Part shown: positions 1 to 7,165 of the stretch, piece after piece
Layout: every line of letters starts with the position of its first letter
Position numbering within the stretch: position 1 is the stretch's first letter
Source: Streptomyces sp. DH41
GTDB lineage: Bacteria; Actinomycetota; Actinomycetes; Streptomycetales; Streptomycetaceae
Assembly: GCF_029813785.1 (NCBI RefSeq)
Contig: NZ_JARVKY010000008.1
Location: forward strand, 186,001-250,000
Reading direction: 5' to 3'
Length of the DNA stretch: 64,000 nt
Translations under genes and position numbers: made by a program
The notes under the pieces: model-generated
The model's input: the letters and a program-made list of their open reading frames with translations, nothing else
The model's database searches: none
What the model was told of the DNA's origin: nothing

Positions 1-353
1 GGCGCGGTGGACGCGGAGTTGACGCCGCCGGCGAGGACCAGCCGGTCCATGCCGGCCCGTACCGAGGCGGCAGCGGTCTGCACCGCCGCCAGCCCTGCCG
101 CGCAGTGGCGGTTCAGGGCGAGTCCGGGCACGTGCGGCAGTCCGGCGGTCAGCGCGGCGTGACGGGCGACGACTCCGCCGCCGTAGTGCGACTCGGCGAG
201 GATCACGTCGTCCACCAGACCGGGATCGAGGCCCTCCACCACCGTCGCGACGATGCGGTCGGCGAGTTCGTGGGCTGTCGTGTCACGCAGGCTGCCCTTG
301 AAGGCGGTGCCGATGGGGGTGCGCAGGGCGGCGACGAGCACGGCGTCAGGCAT
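1..353 (-). CDS. Thiolase (acetyl-CoA acyltransferase), N-terminal part
   Basis: Partial gene running off the left edge; about 117 N-terminal residues are visible. It begins MPDAVLVAALRTPIGTAFKG, the usual thiolase opening. The nucleophilic cysteine sits in NRHCAAGLAAVQTAA around residue 84. Thiolases cleave 3-oxoacyl-CoA with free CoA in the last step of beta-oxidation. The catalytic His and second Cys lie outside the window, so integrity cannot be judged. The ATG overlaps the stop of the upstream acyl-CoA ligase by 8 bp, so the two are one operon read leftward. The family call is firm; chain-length specificity is unknown. Confidence 0.9.
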   Translation of the reverse strand, partial: MPDAVLVAALRTPIGTAFKGSLRDTTAHELADRIVATVVEGLDPGLVDDVILAESHYGGGVVARHAALTAGLPHVPGLALNRHCAAGLAAVQTAAASVRAGMDRLVLAGGVNSASTA

Positions 354-1788
354 CGGTGGTCTCCTCCGGTTCGGCGAGCTCGGCCACGAGGGTGCGGCGC
401 AGCAGCTTGCCCGTGGCGGTGCGGGGCAGTTCGGAGCGGAAGACGACGGTGTCCGGGGTCTTCGAGGAACGCAGGCGGCGCTTGGCGAAGGACCGGATCT
501 CCTCCGGGTCGCCCGCACCGACGAGGACCGCGACCAGCCGCTGCCCCCACTCGGGATCCGGCAGGCCAAGCACGGCGGCCTCCTCAATGCCCGGGTGCTG
601 AAGCAGGACGTCCTCGATCTCGGCGGGGGCGATGTTCTCGCCACCCCGGATGATCGTGTCGTCCGCGCGGCCCTCGAGGAACAGGTAACCGTCCTCGTCC
701 AGCCGCCCGCGGTCCCGGGTGGCGAACCATCCGTCTCCGTCACCGGAGTCATCCGTGCCCGCGTACTCGCCGGAGATCTGGGCGCCGCGCACGAAGACGA
801 GCCCGGTGCCCCCCGGCTCCAGCGTCTTACCGTCCTCGTCACGGATCTCGACCTCGACGCCGGGCAGTGGCCGCCCCACCGAGCCCAGTCGTGCGTGGAC
901 CGCCGGGTTCTCGGACGCTACCGCCCCCCAGTGGTCGTCGGGACCCAGCACACAGATCGATGAGGCGGTCTCCGTCAGCCCGTAGGCGTTGACGAAGCCG
1001 GTGTCCGGGAACTGACGCAGGGCCCGCTCGACCACGGGACGCGGGCAACGCGCGCCGCCGTAGGCGAGATTGCGCAGGGTCGGGGTCTCGGCCAGTGCTT
1101 CACCCAGTTCGACGGTCAGACGGGCCAGCATGGTCGGGACCACCATGGCGTGGGTGATGCCCTCGCGGCGTACCGTGGCCAGCCAGTCGGCCGGCTGGAA
1201 GACGCCTTGGTAGACGACGCGGCGTCCCGCGTACAGGTTCGTGAGCAGGTTCATCAGGCCGGCGACGTGGTACGGCGGCAGCGCCACCAGACTGGCGTCG
1301 CTCGGTTCCGCCGATCCGAAGTCCTGGGTGTTGAAGACGTAGGCGAGCAGGTGGCGGTGGCGGAGCAGGGCCGCCTTGGGGGCCGCCGTGGTGCCGCTGG
1401 TGTAGAGAACGACCGCGACGGCTTCCTGGTCCTGCGGAGCCGGCAGCCACTCGGCCTCCCCGGAAGCGGCCAGCAGCGCGTCGAGGTCGGCCGGGTTCAG
1501 CACCTCGGCACCGGGATGCCGGGCTATCAGCGCGCCCAGTTGCTCCTCACCGAGGCGGTAGTTGAGGGGGACGAAGGGAATTCCCGCCAGTGCGGCGCCG
1601 AACAGGGCGACCGGGTAAGCGAGGTGGTTGGGCCCCAGGTAGAGGACTGCGGTGCGGCCACGGAAGCGGTCGGCCGCGTGGCGCGCCAGGCGCTGGAGTT
1701 CGGCGGCGGAGAGCGTGCGGCCGCCTTCGGTGACGGCTGGCCGATCCTCCGCCGAGGCGGCCATTTCCAGGATCACGGCTATATTCAT
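346..1788 (-). CDS. AMP-forming acyl-CoA ligase
   Basis: 480 aa, a normal to slightly short length for the ANL superfamily. It forms acyl-CoA from a carboxylic acid, ATP and CoA. Visible motifs are the P-loop VVLYTSGTTAAPK (about 127-138), YGLTETAS in the middle, the hinge DRGRLDEDGYLFLEGRADD, GGENIAPAEIE, and the C-terminal lysine in TATGKLLRR. It is first in a two-gene operon with the thiolase. The ATG is abutted by the palindrome GAGAACGTGATTCTC, so repressor binding would cover the ribosome-binding region as well as the promoter. The divergent neighbour is an HSD10-like dehydrogenase. Substrate is not predictable from sequence alone. Confidence 0.93.
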   Translation of the reverse strand: MNIAVILEMAASAEDRPAVTEGGRTLSAAELQRLARHAADRFRGRTAVLYLGPNHLAYPVALFGAALAGIPFVPLNYRLGEEQLGALIARHPGAEVLNPADLDALLAASGEAEWLPAPQDQEAVAVVLYTSGTTAAPKAALLRHRHLLAYVFNTQDFGSAEPSDASLVALPPYHVAGLMNLLTNLYAGRRVVYQGVFQPADWLATVRREGITHAMVVPTMLARLTVELGEALAETPTLRNLAYGGARCPRPVVERALRQFPDTGFVNAYGLTETASSICVLGPDDHWGAVASENPAVHARLGSVGRPLPGVEVEIRDEDGKTLEPGGTGLVFVRGAQISGEYAGTDDSGDGDGWFATRDRGRLDEDGYLFLEGRADDTIIRGGENIAPAEIEDVLLQHPGIEEAAVLGLPDPEWGQRLVAVLVGAGDPEEIRSFAKRRLRSSKTPDTVVFRSELPRTATGKLLRRTLVAELAEPEETTDA

Positions 1789-1803
1789 GAGAACGTGATT
1801 CTC
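1789..1803. promoter_or_regulatory. Operator GAGAAT-N3-ATTCTC, site A
   Basis: GAGAACGTGATTCTC, an inverted repeat GAGAA-N5-TTCTC in the 53-bp divergent gap between the ligase (-) and the SDR (+). It abuts the ligase start codon. One of eight copies in the window; size and symmetry suit a TetR dimer. Confidence 0.75.
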
Positions 1804-1841
1804 CTACACTCAGATCCACAGTCGCAAGAGGGGTGAATCCG

Positions 1842-2609
1842 ATGCACATCGACGGTTGCGCAGCCTTGGTGGTGGGTGGAGCGGGAGGGCTGGGCGAGGC
1901 CACGGTCCGGCGGCTGTGTGCCGCGGGCTCCCGGGTAGTGGTCGCCGACCTCGCCGACGACAGAGGCAAGGCCCTGGAGGCGGAACTGGGGGTGCGTTAC
2001 GTCCGTACCGACGCCACCGACGAGGACTCGGTCCGGGCCGCGGTCGACGAGGCCGAACGGGCGGGCACGTTCCGGATCGCGGTCGACTGCCACGGGGGGC
2101 CCGCAAGCGGCGGACGGCTCATCGGTAAGGACGGCTCACCGATGGCCCTCGAGGGATTCCGCACGACCGTCGACGTCTATCTGACCGGAGTCTTCAACGT
2201 GCTGCGACTGACCGCCGCGGCCATCGGCCGCACCGAGCCCGTCGACGGGGACGGCGGACGCGGGGTTATCGTCACCACTTCGTCCATCGCCGCGTACGAA
2301 GGACAGATCGGCCAACTGCCGTACGCGGCGGCGAAGGGCGGCGTATCGGCGATGACCCTGGTCGCCGCCCGTGATTTGTCACCGCTCGGCATCCGCGTGG
2401 CAACCGTCGCTCCCGGCACCGTCCTCACGCCCGCGTACGGAAAAGCCGCCGAGAAACTGGAGGAGTACTGGGGGCCCCAGGTACCGCACCCTCGACGAAT
2501 GGGTCGGCCCGAGGAGTACGCCGCGCTGGTGCAGCACCTATGCGAGAACAATTACCTCAACGGTGAAGTGGTACGCCTGGACGGTGCGTTGCGGTTCCCA
2601 CCCAGATAG
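1842..2609 (+). CDS. SDR dehydrogenase, HSD10-like 3-hydroxyacyl-CoA dehydrogenase
   Basis: 255 aa, typical classical SDR length. The cofactor motif VVGGAGGLG is at about residues 10-18. The catalytic Ser lies in VTTSSIAAYEG and the Tyr-Lys pair in YAAAKGG. The segment GQIGQLPYAAAKGG followed by RDLSPLGIRVATVAPG closely follows type II 3-hydroxyacyl-CoA dehydrogenases (HSD17B10 family), which oxidise 3-hydroxyacyl-CoA with NAD+. I chose ATG 1842 over GTG 1833 because AAGAGGGG at 1826-1833 is a correctly spaced ribosome-binding site for 1842 and would overlap the other start. Divergent from the ligase and likely under the same operator. Confidence 0.88.
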   Translation: MHIDGCAALVVGGAGGLGEATVRRLCAAGSRVVVADLADDRGKALEAELGVRYVRTDATDEDSVRAAVDEAERAGTFRIAVDCHGGPASGGRLIGKDGSPMALEGFRTTVDVYLTGVFNVLRLTAAAIGRTEPVDGDGGRGVIVTTSSIAAYEGQIGQLPYAAAKGGVSAMTLVAARDLSPLGIRVATVAPGTVLTPAYGKAAEKLEEYWGPQVPHPRRMGRPEEYAALVQHLCENNYLNGEVVRLDGALRFPPR

Positions 2610-2647
2610 TTGCCAAGGATCACTAGTCGCAGACCTGACGGAAAAAA

Positions 2648-2662
2648 GTGGCCGCAAGCCAC
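2648..2662 (-). terminator. Intrinsic terminator, minus strand
   Basis: GTGGC-cgcaa-GCCAC hairpin. Read on the minus strand it is followed by TTTTTT (2642-2647), a rare classical U-tract terminator for this genome. It would end the leftward I36-like/HxlR transcript. Confidence 0.6.
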
Positions 2663-2684
2663 AGTCATCTGAAGGGTAATACGG

Positions 2685-2715
2685 GGCGGCCACGGCGGAG
2701 AAGCCCGTGGCCGCC
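2685..2715. terminator. Hairpin terminator, possibly bidirectional
   Basis: Perfect 10-bp stem GCGGCCACGG / CCGTGGCCGC with a 9-nt loop, extended by one outer G-C pair. It lies between the convergent SDR (+) and I36-like (-) genes. No strong U-tract, as is common in high-GC actinobacteria. Confidence 0.55.
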
Positions 2716-2755
2716 TTGGTTGCATCAAAGCCGTTGTGGTTTTTCACGGCGAGTT

Positions 2756-3136
2756 TCATCGACTGAAGCAGACCAGTGCCGCGTCGACGGAGCTCAACCT
2801 GTTGTCATGGGTGGGGTTGAGGTCGCCCTCGAACCACCCCGGCATGGTTCCCAGTCGCCCAGTGTAGGTGCCGTCGTAGAGGATGATGGGGATCGGCGTC
2901 CTGTTCCAGGCGGAAGTCGATTTACCGTCGAGGTAATCGGGGAGATGGTGTCGTCCGCAGCTAGGAACGACCCAGAAGAGTCCTTCGCCCTGGTAGTGCT
3001 GGAAAAAGCACGTGCCGGCCCCACAACGGTCGTAGGCAGCCTGTGCAATGCTGTCACCACTGGTTCCAGTCACCCGGTACAGTTCCGTGTGCCCTTCGGT
3101 CAAGGGCGCGCGCCACACTGGTGCTGATGCGGACAA
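2756..3136 (-). pseudogene. I36-type peptidase-inhibitor / crystallin-like secreted protein, N-terminally truncated
   Basis: 126 codons from a TTG. The visible pattern is CFFQHYQGEGLFWVV, then a Cys, then DNRLSSVDAALVC near the end. This resembles peptidase inhibitor family I36 / beta-gamma-crystallin-like small exported proteins. Family members normally carry an N-terminal signal peptide; none is present here. The frame is open back to the stop of the HxlR gene (3191-3193) without an ATG, GTG or hydrophobic segment, so the 5' end looks lost. It lies 54 bp downstream of the HxlR gene. It could be a small intracellular protein instead; the family call is moderate. Confidence 0.45.
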
Positions 3137-3190
3137 GTCGACGGTCGCTTGGTCAACAGCTCTGTCAGGACCTGTGGTCCGCCCGGCCTT

Positions 3191-3574
3191 TTAACTGGCC
3201 GCTGCTCCGTTGCGGATGCCAGTGCTGTGGTGCTCTTGAGCGGCGAGGACCTGATCGGCGTGATCGATCGCCCACTGGCCAAGGCTTGCCAGCGGTCCGT
3301 CAGCGAGGCTGTGGCCCAATTCGGACAGCTCATACGCCACGGAGCGGTCGGCCGGCGTGGTGATCCGTATGATCAAGCCGTTGGCATGCAGACGGCGAAG
3401 CGTCTGGGTCAGGACCTTGTCGCTGACGCCGGCAATGCCGCTCAGAAGGTCGATCCGGCGGCGTCTGCCCGTTCGCAGCGCCATCAGCACCACTGGGTCC
3501 CAGGTATGGGCGATCAGGTCGGCGGCCAGTCGCACCGCACAGTCTGCGGCGAAGGGCGAGCAGTAGTCGTTCAC
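3191..3574 (-). CDS. HxlR-family winged-helix regulator
   Basis: 127 aa from GTG 3574, preceded by AGGAAGAG at good spacing; longer upstream frames have no ribosome-binding site. The protein begins MNDYCSPFAADCAVRLAADL. The HxlR/MarR-like core is TWDPVVLMALRTG, then GVSDKVLTQTLRRLHANGLI, then a basic wing ending RSVAYELSELG. HxlR proteins act as dimers and often sense electrophiles or redox state; the Cys near position 5 fits the common N-terminal Cys. It is divergent from the NADP/F420 oxidoreductase it probably controls, with a palindrome between them. Confidence 0.85.
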   Translation of the reverse strand: MNDYCSPFAADCAVRLAADLIAHTWDPVVLMALRTGRRRRIDLLSGIAGVSDKVLTQTLRRLHANGLIIRITTPADRSVAYELSELGHSLADGPLASLGQWAIDHADQVLAAQEHHSTGIRNGAAAS

Positions 3575-3594
3575 ACGTCTCTTCCTACTGAATT

Positions 3595-3618
3595 CGGGCC
3601 TACCGATTGGTAGGCCCG
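3595..3618. promoter_or_regulatory. Palindromic operator, likely for the HxlR regulator
   Basis: Perfect 10-bp inverted repeat CGGGCCTACC-GATT-GGTAGGCCCG. Further CCTAC copies flank it at 3583-3587 and 3623-3627. It lies between the HxlR gene (-) and the oxidoreductase (+). HxlR operators are typically repeated GTAGG/CCTAC-type boxes, so autoregulation with divergent repression is likely. Confidence 0.6.
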
Positions 3619-3667
3619 AGGTTCCTACCGTAGCGAGACATCGGGCTCCGAGGAACGGGAGAGTGAC

Positions 3668-4309
3668 GTGCGTATCGGAATTCTGGGCACCGGCGTGATG
3701 GCCTCGGCACTGGCGGAGGCGTGGATGCGAAGTGGGCACCACGTCCTCGTCGGAGGCCGTTCACAGGACAAGGCTCGGGCGATCGCCGAGCGGCTCGGTG
3801 ACACGGTCGAGGCGGCCGACCCCGTGCAGGTGGCCAGGGCAAGCGATGCCGTGGTCTTGGCAGTGGCGTGGGAGGGGCTCGACCAGGCGCTCGCTCTCGC
3901 CGAGGCCGACGAGGGATCATTGGCGGGCAAAGCCGTGATCGACTGCACCAACGCGGTCGACTACGCCTCCGGCCTGCTCAAGCCACCCACCGGGTCGGTA
4001 GTACAGCACGTCGCCAAGCAAGCCGTAGGCAGCCGCGTGGTCAAGGCGCTGCACCTGTTCGCAGGGACGAGTTGGCTGGCGCCGACGCCGGACCAACCGA
4101 GGCGGACCGTGGCGATGTGCGGCAATGACAAAGCGGCACTCGACATCGTCGGCGAGCTGATCCGCGACCTTGGTGGCGTGCCCGCCGTGATAGGTGGACT
4201 GGAGCACGCCCGGCAGCTTGAAGAGGTGGCGGGTTTCGTCATGCGGCTGGTCGCCACAGGCCATAACCCCGTCACCGCCGTGCCCGTCGTCGATCGGCCA
4301 CAGGACTGA
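3668..4309 (+). CDS. NADP/F420-dependent oxidoreductase (F420_oxidored family)
   Basis: 213 aa from GTG 3668. The N-terminal dinucleotide-binding motif is MRIGILGTGVMASALAEA, followed by GGRSQDKA, a typical NADP-phosphate contact region. VIDCTNAVDY and VVKALHLFAG are conserved in the NADPH-dependent F420 reductase / NADP oxidoreductase family. It would move hydride between NADPH and a flavin, F420 or small substrate in the cytoplasm. Divergent from the HxlR gene with a shared palindrome, an arrangement common for stress-inducible reductases. It looks independent of the catabolic island around it. Confidence 0.85.
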   Translation: MRIGILGTGVMASALAEAWMRSGHHVLVGGRSQDKARAIAERLGDTVEAADPVQVARASDAVVLAVAWEGLDQALALAEADEGSLAGKAVIDCTNAVDYASGLLKPPTGSVVQHVAKQAVGSRVVKALHLFAGTSWLAPTPDQPRRTVAMCGNDKAALDIVGELIRDLGGVPAVIGGLEHARQLEEVAGFVMRLVATGHNPVTAVPVVDRPQD

Positions 4310-4319
4310 CGATCTCCGG

Positions 4320-4690
4320 ATGCTCATGACCAGGCCCGCCAACCTCAAGGCCGAGCATCGAAACCTCCTGGCCCGGCTTACCGCGGCCTGCTTCAATTCG
4401 GCTCAGCTAACTGCCTATGTCGGGAAGTTCGCCCAGCCTCCGAAGCCCACTCCGAGAGATGACGACACGCTCGACCTCTGGATCGTCCAGGTCCGCGTAG
4501 CCGGTCTGCCGCGTCTGCGCACCTTTACCCTGGGCTTGGAGCGAGACCGCAATGCTCTCATCGCCGCGCTCACCCTCCCGTACAGCAACGCACTCACCGA
4601 GGGACGTGAACACCAGGATCAAGCTCCCGCGAACCTCATCGGAGACGCTTACACCGCAACAACGAGCCACATCATGGGACGTGACCTCGT
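4320..4690 (+). pseudogene. ISL3-family transposase, C-terminal remnant
   Basis: The frame reads NLLARLTAACFNSAQLTAYVG, then DDDTLDLWIVQVRVAGLPRL, then FTLGLERDRNALIAALTLPY and SNALTEG. This is the C-terminal half of Streptomyces ISL3 transposases (pattern: LPHLHSF, GLDRD, LTLP-NG-TEGVNTK). After TEG a one-base shift restores GTG-AAC-ACC-AGG-ATC-AAG (VNTRIK) in another frame, so it is frameshifted. No N-terminal half or clear inverted repeats were found. The rest of the 4310-4744 gap holds no gene I can support. It marks an old insertion at the left border of the catabolic island. Confidence 0.65.
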
Positions 4691-4744
4691 AAATAGCGGG
4701 AAGACCGCCAACGGGAAGTCACCGGGTGCGCTACAGACCTCGGA

Positions 4745-5788
4745 TCAGACGGCATCCCCATGTTCACCCAGCCGCGGCGGCGCCCCATATACAGGCCCGT
4801 AGCCGGCTATGCGGAACGGGCTTCCCACCAACCGGTGACCGCCCGCCTCCACGATCGTGTCGCTTGCCTCGGTGAGGGCCTCGGGCAGGCTCCGCACGGC
4901 GGCAGCTGGTACGTGCAGGGGGCGCAGCCGGGCCTCCCAGCCCGCCGCCGTGTCCGTGGCGAGAGCCTCCGTCACGGCGGCGACGACCTCCTCACGGTGG
5001 GCCGCCCGTTCAGCCATCGTGGTGTAGCCGTCGATGCCCGCCTCGGTGGCGAAGACGCGCCAAAAGGCGTCGTGGGTGATGAACAGCGCCAGGTGTCCGT
5101 CCGCGGTCGGGAAGAGCTGTGCGGGGACGTAGTAGGCGTGGGCACCGCCGAGGCGGCGCGGGGTTGCGCCGTCGTTGAGCCAGGCGGCCGCGTGGTAGTT
5201 GAGCTGGGAGAGCATCACGTCGCGCAGGGAGACGTCGACCTGTCCGCCGCGCCCCGAGACGACCTGCGCCAGTAGGCCGAGCGCGGCGGCGAGGCCCGCC
5301 GAGTTGTCCGCGGAGGAGTAGCCGGGCAGCTGGGGCGGGCCCTCGGGCTCGCCGGTGAGCGCCGCGATGCCGGTGGCGGCCTGGATGACGTAGTCGAACG
5401 CGGGCTGGTCACCGGCATCCATGCCCCAGCCGGTGAGAGCGACGCACACCAGCCTCTCGTTCCAGTGCTTCAGCGCCTCGTAGGTGAGGCCGTAGCGGTG
5501 GACGGCCGACGGCTTGAGGTTGACCAGGAGGGCGTCGGCGCCCCTCACCAGCTCGTGCAGCCGCTCCTGCCCCTCCGGGGCGGCCAAGTCCAGGCGGACG
5601 GAGCGTTTGCCCCGGTTGAGGCTGGCGAAGTAGGCGTCGGAGACCTGACGGGACAGGTCTCCGCCGGGCGGTTCGACCTTGGTGACCTGTGCGCCCAGGT
5701 CGGCCAGCAGCATGGTGGCGTACGGCCCGGCCAGGATGTGTCCGACCTCCAGGACGCGCAGCCCGGACAGGGGCCCCGGACCACTCAC
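4745..5788 (-). CDS. CaiB/BaiF family CoA-transferase
   Basis: 347 aa from GTG 5788, whose GTGA overlaps the stop of the LLM gene; upstream in-frame extensions lie inside that gene. The N-terminus reads PLSGLRVLEVGHILAGPYAT, then VTKVEPPGGD and NRGKRSVRLDL, all signatures of family III CoA-transferases. The catalytic Asp is in PAFDYVIQAATGIAALTG. These enzymes exchange CoA between carboxylates or act as 2-methylacyl-CoA racemases. It ends a six-gene leftward operon with the mutase, so it may activate or racemise the branched acid handled there. Confidence 0.9.
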   Translation of the reverse strand: MSGPGPLSGLRVLEVGHILAGPYATMLLADLGAQVTKVEPPGGDLSRQVSDAYFASLNRGKRSVRLDLAAPEGQERLHELVRGADALLVNLKPSAVHRYGLTYEALKHWNERLVCVALTGWGMDAGDQPAFDYVIQAATGIAALTGEPEGPPQLPGYSSADNSAGLAAALGLLAQVVSGRGGQVDVSLRDVMLSQLNYHAAAWLNDGATPRRLGGAHAYYVPAQLFPTADGHLALFITHDAFWRVFATEAGIDGYTTMAERAAHREEVVAAVTEALATDTAAGWEARLRPLHVPAAAVRSLPEALTEASDTIVEAGGHRLVGSPFRIAGYGPVYGAPPRLGEHGDAV

Positions 5789-6741
5789 CGGAAGTCCGCG
5801 GCGATCGCCGCCACCGCGTCCCGGGTGCGGAGCTTGGAGGCGACCAGCTCCTCGCGTCCGCTGCCGATGGGCAGCAGGCGTACGGACAGGTCGGTCACGC
5901 CCGCGTCCGCGAACCGCCGGAATCGCGCCCTGATGGCGGCTTCGTCGCCGGCCGCGCACAGATCGCCGACGTCACGGGCGTCGCCGTGTTCCATCAGGCG
6001 CTGGTAGTTGGGTGACACCTCGGCCTCACCGAGGATGCGGTTCGCTCGCTCTCGGGCCGCGTCGACCTCGTGCGGCGCGCACAGGCAGACCGGGATGCCG
6101 GCGACGACGCGGGGTGCCGCGCGTCCCGCTTCCTGTGCCGCCTTGGTGATCGCCGGGACGACGTGGTCGGCCACCGTCCGCTCGTCCGCCAGCCAGAGCA
6201 CGGTCCCGTCGGTGAGCGCTCCCGCGATCCGCAGCATCACCGGGCCCAGCGCGGCCACCAGGACCGGCAGCGGGGAGACCGGGCCCACGGTGAGGGGGTT
6301 GTGCACGCGGAAGACGTCGTTCTCGACGTCCACGGACGCCGCCCCGCCGACCGCCGCGCTCAGGACCTCCAGGTAGGCGCGGGTGTACGCGGCCGGTTTC
6401 TCGTAGGGGAGGCCGAGCATGTCGCGGACGATCCAGTGGTGGGAGGCGCCTACGCCGAGGGCCAGGCGTCCACCGGCCGCCGCGTGCGCGGACAGGGCCT
6501 GTCGGGCCAGGGCGACGGGGTGCTGGGCGTGCACCGGCACGACCGCCGTGCCCAGTTCGATGCGGGAGGTGACGCGCCCCATCAGGGTCACGGCCGTCAG
6601 CGCGTCGAAGTCGGTGGGCACCTGCGGTACCCACACCGTGTCGAATCCGGCCTCCTCGGCCGAGCGGGCGTCGTCGATCATACGGTCCGCCTTGTGGGCG
6701 GCGTCGCCCCGCTCGGGGCCGCTCATCACTCCGACTCGCAT
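5785..6741 (-). CDS. LLM-class F420-dependent oxidoreductase
   Basis: 318 aa, usual length for luciferase-like F420 enzymes. Features seen are the start MRVGVMSGPE, then SAEEAGFDTVWVPQ, SRIELGTAVVPVHAQHPVAL and RLALGVGASHHWIVRDMLG, all typical of the TIM-barrel fold. The enzyme would oxidise an alcohol or reduce a C=C or C=O bond using F420. It sits between the B12-binding mutase subunit (1-bp gap) and the CoA-transferase (4-bp overlap), so it is translationally coupled to both. LLM proteins recur in actinobacterial catabolic islands, but the substrate cannot be named. Confidence 0.88.
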   Translation of the reverse strand: MRVGVMSGPERGDAAHKADRMIDDARSAEEAGFDTVWVPQVPTDFDALTAVTLMGRVTSRIELGTAVVPVHAQHPVALARQALSAHAAAGGRLALGVGASHHWIVRDMLGLPYEKPAAYTRAYLEVLSAAVGGAASVDVENDVFRVHNPLTVGPVSPLPVLVAALGPVMLRIAGALTDGTVLWLADERTVADHVVPAITKAAQEAGRAAPRVVAGIPVCLCAPHEVDAARERANRILGEAEVSPNYQRLMEHGDARDVGDLCAAGDEAAIRARFRRFADAGVTDLSVRLLPIGSGREELVASKLRTRDAVAAIAADFR

Positions 6742-6742
6742 G

Positions 6743-7165
6743 TCATTCCTCAGAGGTCGAAAGGGCTTCGGATGCGGCGGTCAGGGCGCGGATCTCGGCC
6801 ACGAGGACGTCCAGGGCCGTTCCCGTGGGAAACACGGCGGCGGCCCCGGCCTCGTACAGCCGGTCCACGTCCCCACTGGGGATGGTGCCGCCGACCACGA
6901 CGGGGATGTCGTCCGCGCCGGCCGCGCGCAGGGCCTCCAGCGTGCGGCGGGTCAGCGCGAGGTGGGCGCCGGACAGGATGGACAGGCCGACCAGGGCCAC
7001 GTCCTCCTGTACGGCGGTGGCCGCGATGTCGTCGACACGGCGGCGGATGCCGGTGAACACCACCTCGAACCCGGCGTCCCGCAGCGCGCGGGCGACGAGT
7101 TTCGCACCGCGGTCGTGCCCGTCGAGTCCGGGCTTGGCGACGAGGACGCGTACCGGCGGCGCCAT
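6743..7165 (-). CDS. Acyl-CoA mutase, small B12-binding subunit
   Basis: 140 aa from ATG 7165, chosen because it forms an ATGA overlap with the large-subunit stop. It is a complete cobalamin-binding domain. VLVAKPGLDGHDRGAKLV contains the lower-ligand motif DxHxxG and the Lys equivalent to MCM K604. LSILSGAH and VVVGGTIP follow at the other cofactor-contact loops. Such free small subunits pair with short large subunits in isobutyryl-CoA and 2-hydroxyisobutyryl-CoA mutases. The partner lies directly upstream. No MeaB/ArgK-type chaperone is encoded in the window. Confidence 0.93.
   Translation of the reverse strand: MAPPVRVLVAKPGLDGHDRGAKLVARALRDAGFEVVFTGIRRRVDDIAATAVQEDVALVGLSILSGAHLALTRRTLEALRAAGADDIPVVVGGTIPSGDVDRLYEAGAAAVFPTGTALDVLVAEIRALTAASEALSTSEE

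Noticed and set aside
2756..3136. I36-like protein as an intact secreted inhibitor
   Set aside because: No signal peptide and only a TTG start; the upstream in-frame stretch is short and hydrophilic.
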